Below are positions 12,843 to 24,779 of a stretch of 64,000 nt of DNA, one piece after another. Location of the stretch: positions 4,259,359 to 4,323,358 of the forward strand of contig NW_003101681.1 of the NCBI RefSeq assembly GCF_000003855.2, in the 5' to 3' direction. Origin of the DNA: Blastomyces gilchristii SLH14081. Its lineage: Eukaryota > Ascomycota > Eurotiomycetes > Onygenales > Ajellomycetaceae. The translations under genes were made by a program, and so were the position numbers. Within the stretch, counting starts at the first letter, position 1. Every line of letters begins with the position of its first letter. The notes beneath the pieces were generated by a model. The model saw only the letters and a list, made by a program, of their open reading frames with translations. It ran no database searches and was not told where the DNA came from.

Positions 12843-15027
12843 TAAGGGAGATTTGGATTGATATGTTTGCAGCACAGAAGAGGGGTGGGTGGTTGGACGC
12901 GGCGAAATTAGTTTGATACGCTGATTTATTTAGATAGGTGGCAAGAGTTACATATCTATTTAACTATAGAATTTGGGGGTTATTGACGATTACATGCTTG
13001 GTTTATGCGTAGCCATCTCAGCTGGTTAAACGCGACTATTGATTTCAGTTCCCCCCTGAGATATTGCTGTTCCTCTTGAGAACGGTGTTGGAGTTATCAT
13101 ATTAGAAGGTTGGGATGAAGACTAGAAGAACACTTATCCTATTAAATTGCTAGCTTTTTGCGGCGTCTCGTGGAGATCTGCACATGCGCTCTTTGTCAAG
13201 AAATCGGGTTCAAGACTTGACAATAATACTAAACCTAACAACTACCGGCGCCACTTCAACTCTTCAAAATACGTCATGGTCCCTAAGGACTCGGGATCCA
13301 GGTGTCTTCTATTTCCCAAGAATTTTTGCTTCGTTTACCACCTTGGTTTGACCCATATCTGAAGTTCCGGCGCGGATTGGGCAATATCAAGGCAATAATA
13401 AAAAGTCAGGACCATCCTGGCATCAAGAGTAGGTACGTACGCTAATTGTCCCTCACGGCCAGACGAGGAGATTGTGAAGAGGAAGCTCGCTGGTCGCGCG
13501 CCCCGCCGAAGGCTCTCAAACAAGTTGAAACGTCGTTAGGTTCAGAAGGGACTCCGCCAGGATGGATACAGTTCAACTAAAAAAGGCGCCTTCAACTCAC
13601 TCCACATCAAACCATGCAAGCTTCAACCTTCGCAAATCGCAATACGCTGTAAGCGCTCCTATGGCAGATCAGTGCTCTAAGATAACCCTAAAGACGCCTC
13701 ACCACGCTAACCGCCAAATATTGCGCATGTTTCCTCCCCCAGGTCGGCTTCAGCCTGCCGTGTGAGCATGGAATACGAATAATGAATATTCAAATACTTG
13801 AGTCGAATAGATTTGCTTACGGCAGTCACGTGTCTCACAGATTATAATCCACACCACAACCTCCGACATATACTCCGTAGTCCGTACGGAGTACTGTATG
13901 GCGCTTTAGTAATTGAGAATCTGACCACTCCCGGGGCGCCAGCAGTAGGCAAGCCACCACTACGCTGTATAAGAATGGGTACTGAGCGCAGCTGGCGAGG
14001 AGTCAGCCGTTTTATTGGCTTTGTGGCCTAGTGGTTACAGCCCGGACCCGGCAGCTTGTAACCACGACAGTAGCATTTTCCCAGATCCACCCTTGGTGTA
14101 GCATCTGTAATTGCATGACTTTTGAAATGAGCTCATTCCAATTCTTGTTCACTACATAAGGGCTTTCATGAGACTAAATACACGGTAGGCTTACTGACCT
14201 CATATACGGCATCATTCTCTTCACCTTCATAGCACCGTTCCCCCTATCTTGAGATTCGACATCAGATTAACATATACCCAGCCCACTACTATATATAATA
14301 CATCAAAATAACTGCCTACCAGGCAATTTAACAGTGTGCTTTTATGGCTTGATGGTTATTAAAACTCACAAAGTACTTGGCAAACTAGGCAAGAAAGGGG
14401 ATTCAACTGGGTGGAGATTTCGTGCCAGAATTCTTGCAAAATCCGCCTCCTAGCTTCAGGAACATACGATAGTCTGAAGAATTTAACTCTGCCAAGCGCA
14501 GCCAAGGTGTTAGGTTCAGCCACGTAGCTCGTGCGCCGTGTTCGCACATAAGCAGCGTAGATTCTTTCTTGCTGTGAGAGTCTTAAAAAAGGGTTGAGAG
14601 TAGTTAGCTTGAGAGCTGCATGACAGCGATAATAAACATGTGAATGCACTATTGATAATCAAGCATGGTGTATATACTGGATTTTTAGAGATGATGAGAA
14701 AATAAACGAGAAAGGGTGTGAAAGGAGTTAAGTGTGAAAATAAAACAACATTGGAGCCGCAACGGCGGCCTTTTGCAAGCTAGACATACCAACGCAGGTT
14801 CCGCGCGTTGCTCGGGTTGGCTGGGTGCTGCTGATGCATGCTATTGATATTTGCTACTCTCGGGGGTTGGTCTGATACGGCCCGGGCCCACAGCCAGAAC
14901 TCGGCCCGGAGTCAACCGCAACGTCACGCTAGGCCGCAAATGGAAAGCCTCGCGCGTCGTCCAATGTCCATCCAATCTGTCCACCCACCTCGAGGCATCG
15001 AGGTCCCTTGCATGTCCTAACGCAGCG
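12843..15027. other. 2.2 kb without a recognisable gene
   Basis: No conserved coding region was found. It contains an inverted pair of the dispersed motif (TACTCCGTA at 13871 and GTACGGAGTAC at 13884..13894) and a lone match to a pol III A box (TGGCCTAGTGGTTA, 14024..14037) without a convincing B box at normal distance. The short open frames overlap and lack family features. Confidence 0.5.
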
Positions 15028-17074
15028 CTAAATGACACTTTTAGCTTTTGCGTACTTTCGTTGCCACTCATCATTGAGATTCCGATAATCCTCGGGACCA
15101 TATGGATCCCACATCTCCGCCATAAGCCCTCTCTTCCGGCGCGGTTCGAGCCCCATGTCGCGCATCAGCATGTCAAGGTACGGTACTGCATCGAAGATAA
15201 AGCTGGGAGCTTTATCGCCCCAGTCCGTGGGATACCGCCATTTGCCAAATCGGTTATGCAGCACTGTCTGATACCGTAGTGCGCGCATCTTTTCTTCGTC
15301 GCCGATCGCCGCCGCGGGATCATTCGCCAGGAGCCCAGAGAAGTAGGCGCTGACCCACAGACCCTGTAGATGCGCCGTGATGATGTTGCTGAAGTTGCTG
15401 ACCATACCGACAACTGCCACATCGCGGAGCTTCAGGAAACGCTCCGACGGCGGTACGATGAAGTGATGCAGCATATAGGGCGTCAGCGGCGTCCAGGGCG
15501 TTATTTCATCCTTTGTGTCGATCCCCTCCTGAGATGTCAGCGGGACGTAATTCTTGTTCCAGACTGGCTGGTCTTTGAGCCGCGGGTAGCGCTCGAAAAT
15601 CTCTTTGTCAGCACGTTCGATGAGATCAAGTTGGTTTGCGAGGTCTTCTGCTGGGGCGTCCGAGGAACGGGCGTGCGGGAGTCCTATCTCCTTATCGATT
15701 CCCTCAGGAAGGAACTTCATGGGTGGCACGTGTTTCCATCCGGTAACGGCGAGGAAGGCATCTGATTCCAGCTCTGTACCGTCGGTCAGATGCACCTTAC
15801 CAGGGCTCAGGCGGTGTACTTCACCCACGTGGATCGAGATTTTGTCGCCATTCCTGATCATGTCGAAAAAGTCAGTGTCATAGTTGAAGATGCTGAAGCT
15901 GGTCCCTGTGAACATGGGGTGAGTCCATGGCTTTAGTTTCGCGGTTTCTGGGTGTTTGTCGAATTCCCCGAGTGCTATTACATCTCCGCCAAGTACGTTC
16001 CAAAACCCGTTGACGATGGCTCGGCCGATAGCAGTGCCGTGGAGGAAGTTGCGGATGCCACTGTAACCACCCGCTTCACTGAAAATGCAGGGGCTAAACC
16101 AGGTCAGGACGCGTACATCTATGTAAAGATATTAGCACAATACTGTAGAAAGCCTTGAGGTGATGCGCGCAGGTTCCACACGTACTTGCGAGCTTTTCTA
16201 TCCATTTCTTCAGTGGCGTCACAAATGGGGGTGACATCCAACATGGCCCACGTCCACTTGCTAATATTCTCATGTTAGTCGTCCGGATTAATCAGTCAAT
16301 CTTATTGCAGTACATAGCACATACCCCGGATTACCCAATTGACTTTCACCCCCGCCGTGGCATAAGCATACGCCGCGTCCCAAGCCGACTTGGTAGCACC
16401 CAAAATTGTAACAGACTTCGCTGTTTCCAAAGTATCTCTATTCAGCATGAAATGCTTATTATGGAATATTGGCCCGCCGAATGTCTCCTGGCCGTCAAAA
16501 TGCGGCAAGAATGCCTCAGAAGTCATCCCCGTCGCGAGAATGAGCCGGCGCACAAAAACCTGCGACTCTTCCTGCTTCGAATTTACAACGGTCAATATCC
16601 AACCTCCGGCACCCGTGTCCTGGTGCTCTGCCACGATGACCTTGGTCTGGAGACGGATCAGGTCAGTAATACCAAACTTGGCCGCGTATGCCTTGAGATA
16701 CGCATTGATGACTTCTCCAGGGATATGTTGGCGTGGTTTAACACCAAATGTCTCTGTGTCCATAGGGAAATCTGGATATTCGTACGTCCCGAAGAGATTG
16801 TTGCTCTTCAGAAGCGGGTATAAGCGTTTGTCGCCCCATGTTCCCCCAAGTGAGGATTCGGATTCGAAGATAGCTAGAGAATCGTCCGGATTTGTGCAGT
16901 GATACTGCTTTGCGGCACCCAGGCCATACCACCCTGCATGACAAAAAAAATTGTTCAGCGCGGTCTTCAACCACGTCCATCGGAAACAAAACCAAGGGAG
17001 TTCGCTTCTAGTTAGGGTCAAATAGAAGTGTGCTTACCGGCGCCTACAACCGCGCAGTCAAGCGTCTCCATCAT
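15028..17074 (-). CDS. FAD-dependent flavin-containing monooxygenase
   Basis: Four exons (17038..17074, 16325..16933, 16186..16260, 15028..16118) give 603 residues. All junctions use GT-AG and keep the frame; the first intron cuts the FAD-binding GAGWYG motif after its first residues. The start is ATGATG at 17074. Visible motifs: VVGAGWYGLG (residues 8-17, FAD Rossmann), ESSLGGTWGDKR, the FMO-type signature FGGPIFHNKHF (FxGxxxHxxxF), and GATKSAWDAA as NADPH-binding fold. A hydrophobic SGRGPCWMSPP block follows, as in fungal relatives. It should oxygenate a small substrate using NADPH and O2; the substrate cannot be read from sequence. Relatives are often annotated as dimethylaniline monooxygenase or found in secondary-metabolite loci, but no backbone synthase lies nearby. 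Confidence 0.88.
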
Positions 17075-18570
17075 TGGGCCAGTGTTGGCCGCGGCACGGT
17101 CGTTCAGATAGCCTCTTTAATGACAAAGGCGTTGTGTCCCAGGGTCTGCCAGCTGAAAGGAACTTGTCAGTATAGAAAAGTTGGAAGAGCTGAAGAATCA
17201 GGGACGTCGTGGCAGCAAGAGTATTCTCTGGTAACACGACACTGACACCAAAAACTGCCAAGGAGAAAGTCTCATGAGATGACCTTGGTCTGGCCGGTCG
17301 GTATGGTATGCAGGTCTTCACCAACTGTATCCAGAGCGGTGGGCTCCTTCCAATTAGCCAGCAGGGAGTGTTTCGTCCCTGAGCTAATAGAGCTAATGGG
17401 ATTGAACCCACGACTAGTCCAGTGGTCCTTGGAAGCTTGACAACCGCGAATCAGTCAACGGTCACTGCAACGGACAGGGATGATGGAACGGGAAATGCAC
17501 CAAGTCAGCGATAATCCATGCGGATACAACAGCATAATCAGTCGACTGGCATCCACAGACCAAAAGCGCCCACAGTCCTCAAATCCAAAGACATTGTCTT
17601 ATCCTTCAGTGTCTTGCCGTGATTTTCAACCCCTGTAGGCTCGGTGGGTCAAACAGCGCCTAGCACAAGCGTGGCACCACCTGGCTAATTTTGTGCGGCA
17701 TATCCTTGTAGAAACTACCTGACGGATGTAACAAACAGCAGTGCTAACAGCCACTTCCAGTTAGTGCTATACAGAACTATGCAGCGGAAACGGCCAGCCT
17801 TCCGCCGTCTCGCAAGGTGAGGTGGTTCTCTGTGCAGGGATGCCAATTTGACAAACCGCTGTGGGCCAGGACAAAAAACTCCATGTGCTGTGACAAGGGA
17901 TAATCATTATCACTCACTCACAAGAATACAGAGTAATAATTGTGAAAGTTGTGCGGTCCGTCTTTGCATATGCCACCCATTATTGCCGCATTTTCATGAA
18001 TAAAACAACTGACCCGATCAAAGATGGGAATTGCTACGCCGTATATGTGTATTTGTTTATTTTTTTTTTTTGCCACTTATCTGCTTGTTTTTCTAATCCG
18101 TGCGGACATACTCGTCAGATCAACTGGCCCCCAGGCCTATTCCATTCCCCCCCCTTTTCCTCCCCCACACCCACCCGTGTAAGAATTGAGTTTGAGTTTT
18201 TGAGAGGCCATCAAAAACTAGGTTCGCGTGGCGTGAGCCGGGCTAAAATACTTGGTTTTATTAACTCCTCGTGGACCTACCATGAGGAACCGAAAACTGC
18301 TCTCGCTGACTTTTGTGTCGATCATAACTGCAAAGAAATTCCATCCTGCCAGAGGGAGATTTCACAGTTCCTGAAATGTTTCTGATGAGTGATTGATCAA
18401 TTGAGAACAGTGACAAAGGGCAGTGCATATCAATTTTGGCAGGAAATAAAGTAGGAACACTGCGGCCTCCCTCATTATCTCTTCCTCTGGCTGTGTATGT
18501 TCGTCACCCCTCTGCCCTAATGCATTTATGCAAGTAACGAAATTTCTTCCTTCTGCAACCTCTAAACGTC
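17075..18570. other. Intergenic, with a lone tRNA-like T-arm
   Basis: No gene is recognised. On the minus strand 17398..17414 reads like a tRNA T-arm/B box (GTGGGTTCAATCCC), but neither a cloverleaf nor an A box is found upstream at the right distance. A T run lies near 18059-18071. The longest open frame (17942..18385) has no conserved features. Confidence 0.45.
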
Positions 18571-20245
18571 ATGTCGCTACCTCCTCCATCTGATCCCGCT
18601 GCTGCTGCCGCTGCTGCTGCGGCAGAAGCAGCCTTCCATAGCTTTTCCACTGAAGCCTGGACCCTCCTCGCGGTTGCAATTCTGGTGACTGGTATTAGGA
18701 CATATGCCCGGGTGACCGCTGTCGGGTTCAAAGGCCTTCAACCGGACGATTACCTGGTTTTGGTCGGAGCTGTATGTTTTCTCGCCTCTAAAGCTCGTAA
18801 TTCGCTTATTTCTCCATGTATTCAATAGCTAATGTCCGTCTACAACAGACATTCTACACTATTGAAACTGCTCTCGCATATTCTGTCGGAAATGTAGCCA
18901 AAGGGCTTGCCAACAATGGCATGACGGACGAACAGCGGGCGGCTCTGTCCCCTGGCAGTCCAGAGCACCGCCTAAGGTAAGTGACCTAACTAAATCACTA
19001 GCAGACAACTCAAACGGGACTCATATTCTGTGCAGAGTTATAGGCTCCAAAATCCAGATATGCGGGTGGACGTCCTATGGGATATTGCTATGGTCGCTCA
19101 AAGCGTCGCTGCTGGTGCTTTACATGAGATTGACGGTACGAGCCTCCGAGGTACATTCACCAGTTCTTGCGTCTGACTCGAAGAAAAATAATAGCTTGGC
19201 TTAAATCGCTCGTACCGGATCCGAATATACATTGGTTTTGGCTTCATCGTCGCCAGTTGGGTCGCTGTGGTTCTGAATCTCTTCCTTGCATGCCGCCCTT
19301 TCCACAAAAACTGGCAGATATATCCAGATCCTGGAAGTATGGAGTTCCTTCAGACTCAAGAAAAACACCCAAGCGGCTGACTTATCGATTTACTCTTGCC
19401 AGACGTTTGTCAACCCGCCATTTCGAACCAGATCATTTGGGTCTTCCTCGGGCTCAACGTTACCACAGATATGTACCTGCTTAGCATACCGATTCCCATG
19501 CTTTGGCAATCGAGTATCAAACCCCTGAAGAAAGTAGGGTTGACAGTCCTATTTAGCGGAGGATTGCTCGTCATGGCCTGCGCCGTCCTGCGAGTTGTAA
19601 TGATCGTAATAGTAAGTCGATATTCTCGCCGGACAAGATATTTCGGAAATCCGGTACTCTGACATACGAAAATAGGATCCAGTCAATGGCGCACAGTCAG
19701 CCGGGTCATGGGCCGTCCGCGAAACTTTCGTTGCGGTAGTAACAACGAATTTGCCAATGATTTTCCCCCTCATGAAGCGCTGGTTATCTAGTGTCTTTGG
19801 TTCCCTAATCACTTCAATGCGCTCGAGTAAGAGGACGGGCAACGAAACACCAAAGGACCTGCGCAATTTTGGTGGTAGTAGCGGCTTTAATAGCAGCAAT
19901 AGACGGGGCCGCGGCCCTCCTACTGCAAACCCTATCCCGAATACAACGTTCAGCGAGAGCGAGGAGAGGATTATAGAGGAGTACAACATGCAGGAGATGA
20001 AAAACAATAAAAATAGGAGCACCAATGGGAATGCGGATTCGACCCAGCGGTACAACGGCAATGATAATAAGATCCAGAAACGTATCGACTTCACAGTTGT
20101 TTCCGAGGATGGTTCCAGCGACGGTCAACGTGCCTCTCCTGGGAATCATGATAATGGAAGGTTGCATAATGGTTTCGACTTTTCCGGCGGTGCAGCGACG
20201 AGCGGCTTCCGCACCGGCGATCGTGCCAATACGAGGAATTTTTAA
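18571..20245 (+). CDS. Rhodopsin-domain integral membrane protein
   Basis: Six exons (18571..18771, 18849..18976, 19036..19135, 19195..19336, 19403..19611, 19676..20245) give 449 residues. Seven hydrophobic segments are recognisable, in the arrangement of the fungal rhodopsin-fold family (plasma-membrane proteins related to SAT4/PTH11-type receptors). Family features include RTYARVTAVGFKGLQPDDYL after the first segment, the loop FLACRPFHKNWQIYPDPG, and CQPAISNQIIWVFLGLNVTTDMYLL split over two exons. The extracellular N-terminus holds an alanine run coded by GCT/GCC repeats. The last 150 residues are polar, rich in Asn, Ser and Gly, and likely cytoplasmic. Retinal-binding lysine is not expected in this family. 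Ligand and role are unknown. Confidence 0.82.
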
Positions 20246-20757
20246 TGAGATTATTTTTTTTGGTCCGTTCATCTGTCATAATTCGTACATAGTGTCAGGT
20301 ATGCGAAAAGGGGCGAATGGCGTTGGTTATACCTTTTGCTTTTTGTTTTGTTGCGCTTGCGGACGTTCTGGTGGCACACTTTTATGATAGACTTTTTTCC
20401 AGGAAACAATGTATAAGAATGCATTGTTGATAGCATAGTGATCCGTTGGCATGCCGAATGTCCACAAAGCTTGGTACATGCGCTGACAATTGGTAGACGC
20501 AGGCGTCGGATATGCGCTTATGGGTTTGATTTAGTACCTGGGCCCTAGCCAGTGAACAGAGTGGCACTGGCAATAATCCTTGTCAATGTTGACTTGCCAA
20601 CCCGAGGAACTCATTCCACTCTCTTTCTTGTTCAACCACCCAGATTGATTTGTCTATAGCCGGAAAGGCCACCCCTAAAAAATAAAAGGGAAGCGAAACA
20701 ATATGTTGCAAGATGTCACAAATAATAGTGCAATAAGAATCATAAAAATAAATCACT
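20246..20757. other. Convergent intergenic region
   Basis: 3' flanks of the rhodopsin-domain gene (+) and RTT109 (-). AT-rich near the RTT109 stop. No gene or repeat seen. Confidence 0.6.
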
Positions 20758-22482
20758 TTAAAATTCTCCTCGTTTCTTCTTTTTCCTAATTATAGTTGCA
20801 TCGAGAACGTTAATCGTTGGAGTCGTCATTGGCAGGCTGCTACTTGTTGATGGCTGTTCCCTGTCATTATTGCATTCAAACGTAGCCGCGACGGAAGAAC
20901 GGTCAGCGTCCAAGCCATCCGCGCCTGGAATGCCAGTATCTCCAGCATCCTTTTTCCGCTTCCTGATCAATCCTCCACTTAACAGGTTCGAGGCGTCTGC
21001 AGGTTGTGGTGTGGATTTTTCAACAGACTGGGGTTCACATTCCCCAACCACCTTTTCTCCATGATCGTTTCGACCAATTATGGTGGAGAGCTTAAGAATC
21101 CAAGAGTTAGTGCTTTCGATGGCTGCTTTCTCGTTGTCAAAGTCGAGTTCAACGAGCAGGTTCATAAGATCGTGGTAATCTTTGTCGTTCAATTTTATTG
21201 CATCAGTGGAATTTTCGACAGAAGCGGGGCTGGTTGAGTTTGTTGGTGGATCTCTAGCCATGACATCATTTTTTGGCAGCGACCTTACAGTACTTTCTTT
21301 CCGCTCATGGGTTTGGCACTCTTCTGTAGTCGAGTTCCTAACTTGCCCAGTCTGCTTTGAATCTAAAACCAAAGACGGTGCGATTTCCGCTTTGGCAGTG
21401 GCATTGTTACTAGACGTTGATTTGATGTTGGGGGTGGTTTGCGCGTTTTCAGATGCTGAGGACACCATTGGAACAGAGTTTAAAAGTCCAGGAGGATTTA
21501 TGACCACCCATAAGAACCCAACCAATCTTCCAGAAGAGCACTCTTGTCTGTAGGCCATCATCTCCCAGAATTGATCTATGGTCTTGATACTGCGCCATTG
21601 TCCGGTGCTTGTGTCATTCGTAATATCAGAGACTTCGTCATCGAGGTCCAAAAGGAAACGCGCTTTCGGGTCATCTGGAAAACGTGGGACTTGGCAACGG
21701 GGCGGTGCGGTTTGCGATCCACATATTTGATGTAGGGGATATGAATTGAGCCAGCGCGGTCGGGTCTGGAGATCCAATTTTGTAGATGGAGGGAAGAAGG
21801 TCCTGGTCTCGAACTTGTCGCAACCTGGTACAATTAGATACGCTGTTGCTGATGTGGTCTTCGATTCAGTATCCCGGTTCTTCTCCTCTTCTGCTATGTG
21901 ACCATTCACATCGACCTTTGCCTCAGGTTCGTGGCGTCTAAGGATGGGGTCCACCACGCGGCACCACCATTTGACCAACCCTCGATCATCTAAAATGTGT
22001 TTGCCCGGATTCTCTACACTGCCCGGAAAGAGGTATTGGTTCTGTGCGCGAGCAAAAAGAGAGAGAACAAGTCTAATACCGGGTCTCTGAAGCGCTGAAA
22101 GAAGATGCGATAGGAACGTAGTTGAAATACTACGCATCAACGATTTCGCAGTTGGTGGAAGTTTCAGCCGGTACAGATATCCAGTTGAATCGGCCTTGGA
22201 AACAAACACGGTGGTGAGGTTCGCAGTAGTAAAAACCAATATCTCGATTGCGAAGATAAACAGTTCGCCGCGATTGTCCACCTTGCCATCCTCAGGCACA
22301 TCTTGCTGGATCGAGACTGTAAGGAAATGGTTTTCACAAGTTGTGGGCTCATCAGTTTGGCCAGGCGGGGCAGAGAAAAGGGCGGAACACGGCGCCGGAC
22401 TGGTGCCCAGATGGCGGGCAATGAGCTCTACATCTTTTGGAGTTGATTGAGCGAGAGCTGCTCTCAGACTAGAGGAGAGCAT
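20758..22482 (-). CDS. RTT109: Rtt109 histone H3 acetyltransferase
   Basis: A single exon of 574 residues, starting at the first true ATG of the frame (22482, MLSSSLRAAL). Rtt109 acetylates histone H3 (K56, also K9 and K27) on newly made histones with Vps75 or Asf1, in replication-coupled nucleosome assembly and genome stability. The catalytic domain fills the first half: QYLFPGSVENPGKHILDD and LVKWWCRVVDPIL are typical blocks, and PDDPKARFLLDLDDE matches the conserved acidic region near the active site. The FWEMMAYRQECSSGRLVGF block closes the domain. The C-terminal 230 residues are low complexity with basic clusters (IRKRKKD; final KKKKRGEF), likely nuclear signals or histone contact. It is longer than the yeast protein (436 residues), as in other filamentous fungi. 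Confidence 0.9.
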   Translation of the reverse strand: MLSSSLRAALAQSTPKDVELIARHLGTSPAPCSALFSAPPGQTDEPTTCENHFLTVSIQQDVPEDGKVDNRGELFIFAIEILVFTTANLTTVFVSKADSTGYLYRLKLPPTAKSLMRSISTTFLSHLLSALQRPGIRLVLSLFARAQNQYLFPGSVENPGKHILDDRGLVKWWCRVVDPILRRHEPEAKVDVNGHIAEEEKNRDTESKTTSATAYLIVPGCDKFETRTFFPPSTKLDLQTRPRWLNSYPLHQICGSQTAPPRCQVPRFPDDPKARFLLDLDDEVSDITNDTSTGQWRSIKTIDQFWEMMAYRQECSSGRLVGFLWVVINPPGLLNSVPMVSSASENAQTTPNIKSTSSNNATAKAEIAPSLVLDSKQTGQVRNSTTEECQTHERKESTVRSLPKNDVMARDPPTNSTSPASVENSTDAIKLNDKDYHDLMNLLVELDFDNEKAAIESTNSWILKLSTIIGRNDHGEKVVGECEPQSVEKSTPQPADASNLLSGGLIRKRKKDAGDTGIPGADGLDADRSSVAATFECNNDREQPSTSSSLPMTTPTINVLDATIIRKKKKRGEF

Positions 22483-23374
22483 GGAGTTGATACATGAACA
22501 AGGGTGCGCCAAGACACCTCAAAGGGGCCCTGCGCAGCCGCAGCTCCTGTAGAATAGATGAATAAATTTTGCTATGGCATATACATCACGCGGGTTGCTA
22601 TAGATCCCTTTTCTGACAGATATTTGCCTGTATATTGTTGGCTTTTTGACCAGGAAACAACAGATGTAGTTGCGATGTTGAAGGGAGCTCCATTATATAA
22701 TCAAAAAGGGCGCCGCTACAAATAATTTAGTGGATTACCACGTGATATGCGTGCTAAGATATTATATTATCCGATTATCCGACGATCCCAATCGAGATAG
22801 TCAGGTGACAGGACGCTTAACCCAATTGGTGACTATAAGCATTTACTTCTTCTGACATCAAAAACAACCTCACCGTCGCCATCAAACGGAGCTGGACGAC
22901 AGACTGCAAACTCTTCACCCTGTGAAAAGGCGAAATGTGGAGTGGGAGACCTACAATGAAATCTTATTCACGCCTGCCTCATTGTCAAGTTATTGATGCA
23001 CCGCATACTTTTGGGAGAATGCATCAGGAGCCGTGCGGCCGCGTGGACTGTACAATGCGGACTGACTCCCGAAAGAGAAAAAAGACTGCAAATGGACTCT
23101 ACTGGCATTTCTATAGTGGAAAGTGGAAGGCAAGAAAGGGAGACTGACTATTCTTGTCAATCCGGATCGAGCAAAATTGTCACGAATTACAATCCCCGCT
23201 AACAAAGTTTGCGCGGTGCCTATTTCTGGTAGTCAATAACATCCATGGATGAAACACTCACCGTTGCTTTTTATTTTCGGGGCTATTTCGTGCTTCATGC
23301 CCCGCGCGTGTGGCCTTGTCTACCTGCTCGAAGAGGAACTTATTCCGGCCTTCCATCCTTGCGTGACTGTCATT

Positions 23375-23402
23375 TAAGTAAGTAACCCTAAGTAAGTAAC
23401 CC
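23375..23402. repeat. 14-bp perfect tandem duplication
   Basis: TAAGTAAGTAACCC is present twice head to tail, followed by TAAGG. Each unit holds the fungal telomere word CCCTAA across its boundary. Two copies are too few to call a telomeric repeat. Confidence 0.8.
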
Positions 23403-23985
23403 TAAGGTTTCGTGATTTTGGCCGATTTCTCCTAGTGTATTTTGAGATCGAGGGTATTCATGTCAGGGTTCACCACCCTTTTGGAAGTGATCCTCTTTTA
23501 CCCTAGATTTCGTTTGCTGGCGCCTGTTGAAGGTACTGTACAGCCGTGTTGCTCTCCGTACTACTGATGGCTGCGATAAAGACTGTCCTCGCAGCTGGGA
23601 CTTGCCATGCCTTTCTTGTTCTGCACAACACACTTCCTAGCGGTCGGAGCTTATTATCCTACCCAGGCATTCTCGCGCCCGTCTAAAACGGCTGGATATA
23701 CTCAATGAAGGGTATCTACCCAGGCATGACGTTCACACGGCAGATCAATACATTCCTGGGCCAGGAAATGCCAAAGCTCCGTTTACCCGGGTTCGGCAGT
23801 TCCCACTGTCGACAAGAGTCATTGCAGGAGGCGCAATTCATTGATAGCCTCTTTTGCCTGATGCCCTTTGGATCGGCTACTTTATTTGCGGGAAGGGTCC
23901 GATCCCATCGCTTGGATCGCATCCTCGATGTCATATTCCAGGGCAAGGAAAACGAAAGAACGGATGGACAAATAAGTAACCATCC

Positions 23986-23994
23986 TTATATATA
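23986..23994 (+). promoter_or_regulatory. Possible TATA box of the cupin gene
   Basis: TTATATATA about 215 bases before the ATG at 24207, followed by a CT-rich tract. Somewhat far for a TATA box unless the 5' UTR is long. Confidence 0.35.
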
Positions 23995-24206
23995 CCTTAC
24001 TCTTTAGCCCCCTCCTCTACCACGACATAACCCCATTACCCATCTTCACTGAAATTCTCCGCCCGACTCTCCTCAGGGAGAATTTTATCAAATTGACCAT
24101 CCCATCCCCCCTGTTCTGATTACGAAGTGAACGACCACCCTATCCGCGGCCAAACAGTTTTCTCAACGCCGTCATTCTCCCATCTCCAATTCCCATAGCT
24201 TCCACT

Positions 24207-24779
24207 ATGTTTTATCCGCCGATTCGACGTGTCGTCACCGGCCATAGCCCATCTGGTAAAGCCATCATCGACTCAGACACCCTACTAGCACCATACGACC
24301 CGTTATTTGCAGATTGCTCTCGCGGCACGGCAGACAAACTCGCTTTTACGACAATATGGCGCACCGCGTCCTCCCCCGCCAAAGTCGATGGCCCGTGGAC
24401 AGATTTTAACGGTTCCCAAATCCCTCTCGCCGATTCCGTCGGCACTATCATTCGCATTGTGGACTTCCCCCCCGGACCAGGGTTCATGCACCGAACTGTC
24501 AGCATAGACTTCGGCGTCGTGCTCGCGGGTGAGGTCGTGCTGGAGCTTGACAACGGGATCAAGACGACTTTGAAGAAGGACGACATCGTAGTCCAGCGCA
24601 GCACTATACATGCCTGGTCCAACTTGACGCCTGAGCCTGCACGTATGCTCTTTGCCATGTTGCCTGCCGAACCAGTTAAAATCGGCAACCAGGTTCTCGA
24701 GGCCACGGTGATCCCGTCGCCTTTTGGCGCGTCGTCCTCTACCCCCAACGGATCTTCTGCCCGTAATGCACCTTCTTGA
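24207..24779 (+). CDS. Cupin-domain protein
   Basis: A single exon of 190 residues. The cupin barrel lies at about residues 85-155: PPGPGFMHRTVSIDFGVVLAGEV resembles cupin motif 1 (one of the usual histidines is present in MHR), and LKKDDIVVQRSTIHAWSN motif 2 with its H. The family usually binds a metal and ranges from small-molecule dioxygenases and isomerases to non-enzymatic proteins. No signal peptide or membrane segment. The N-terminus IRRVVTGHSPSGKAI is shared with a group of uncharacterised fungal cupins. The 20-residue tail is Ser/Pro-rich. The reaction cannot be assigned. Confidence 0.8.
   Translation: MFYPPIRRVVTGHSPSGKAIIDSDTLLAPYDPLFADCSRGTADKLAFTTIWRTASSPAKVDGPWTDFNGSQIPLADSVGTIIRIVDFPPGPGFMHRTVSIDFGVVLAGEVVLELDNGIKTTLKKDDIVVQRSTIHAWSNLTPEPARMLFAMLPAEPVKIGNQVLEATVIPSPFGASSSTPNGSSARNAPS

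Larger units (their letters stand above)
22483..24206. other. Divergent intergenic region, RTT109 / cupin gene
   Basis: 1.7 kb between divergent genes. It holds a perfect two-copy 14-base tandem repeat (TAAGTAAGTAACCC, 23375..23402), whose junctions look like CCCTAA, and a CTCCGTA motif at 23554. No coding region is recognised; the short open frames near 22935-23200 overlap each other on both strands. Confidence 0.5.

Noticed and set aside
13562..14031. Short frames of 60-80 codons in the 12.8-15 kb gap
   Set aside because: Not conserved in sequence feature, overlapping, and without usable splice chains.
17942..18385. 147-codon plus-strand frame
   Set aside because: No conserved motif, includes a T-run low-complexity segment, and no splice signals extend it.
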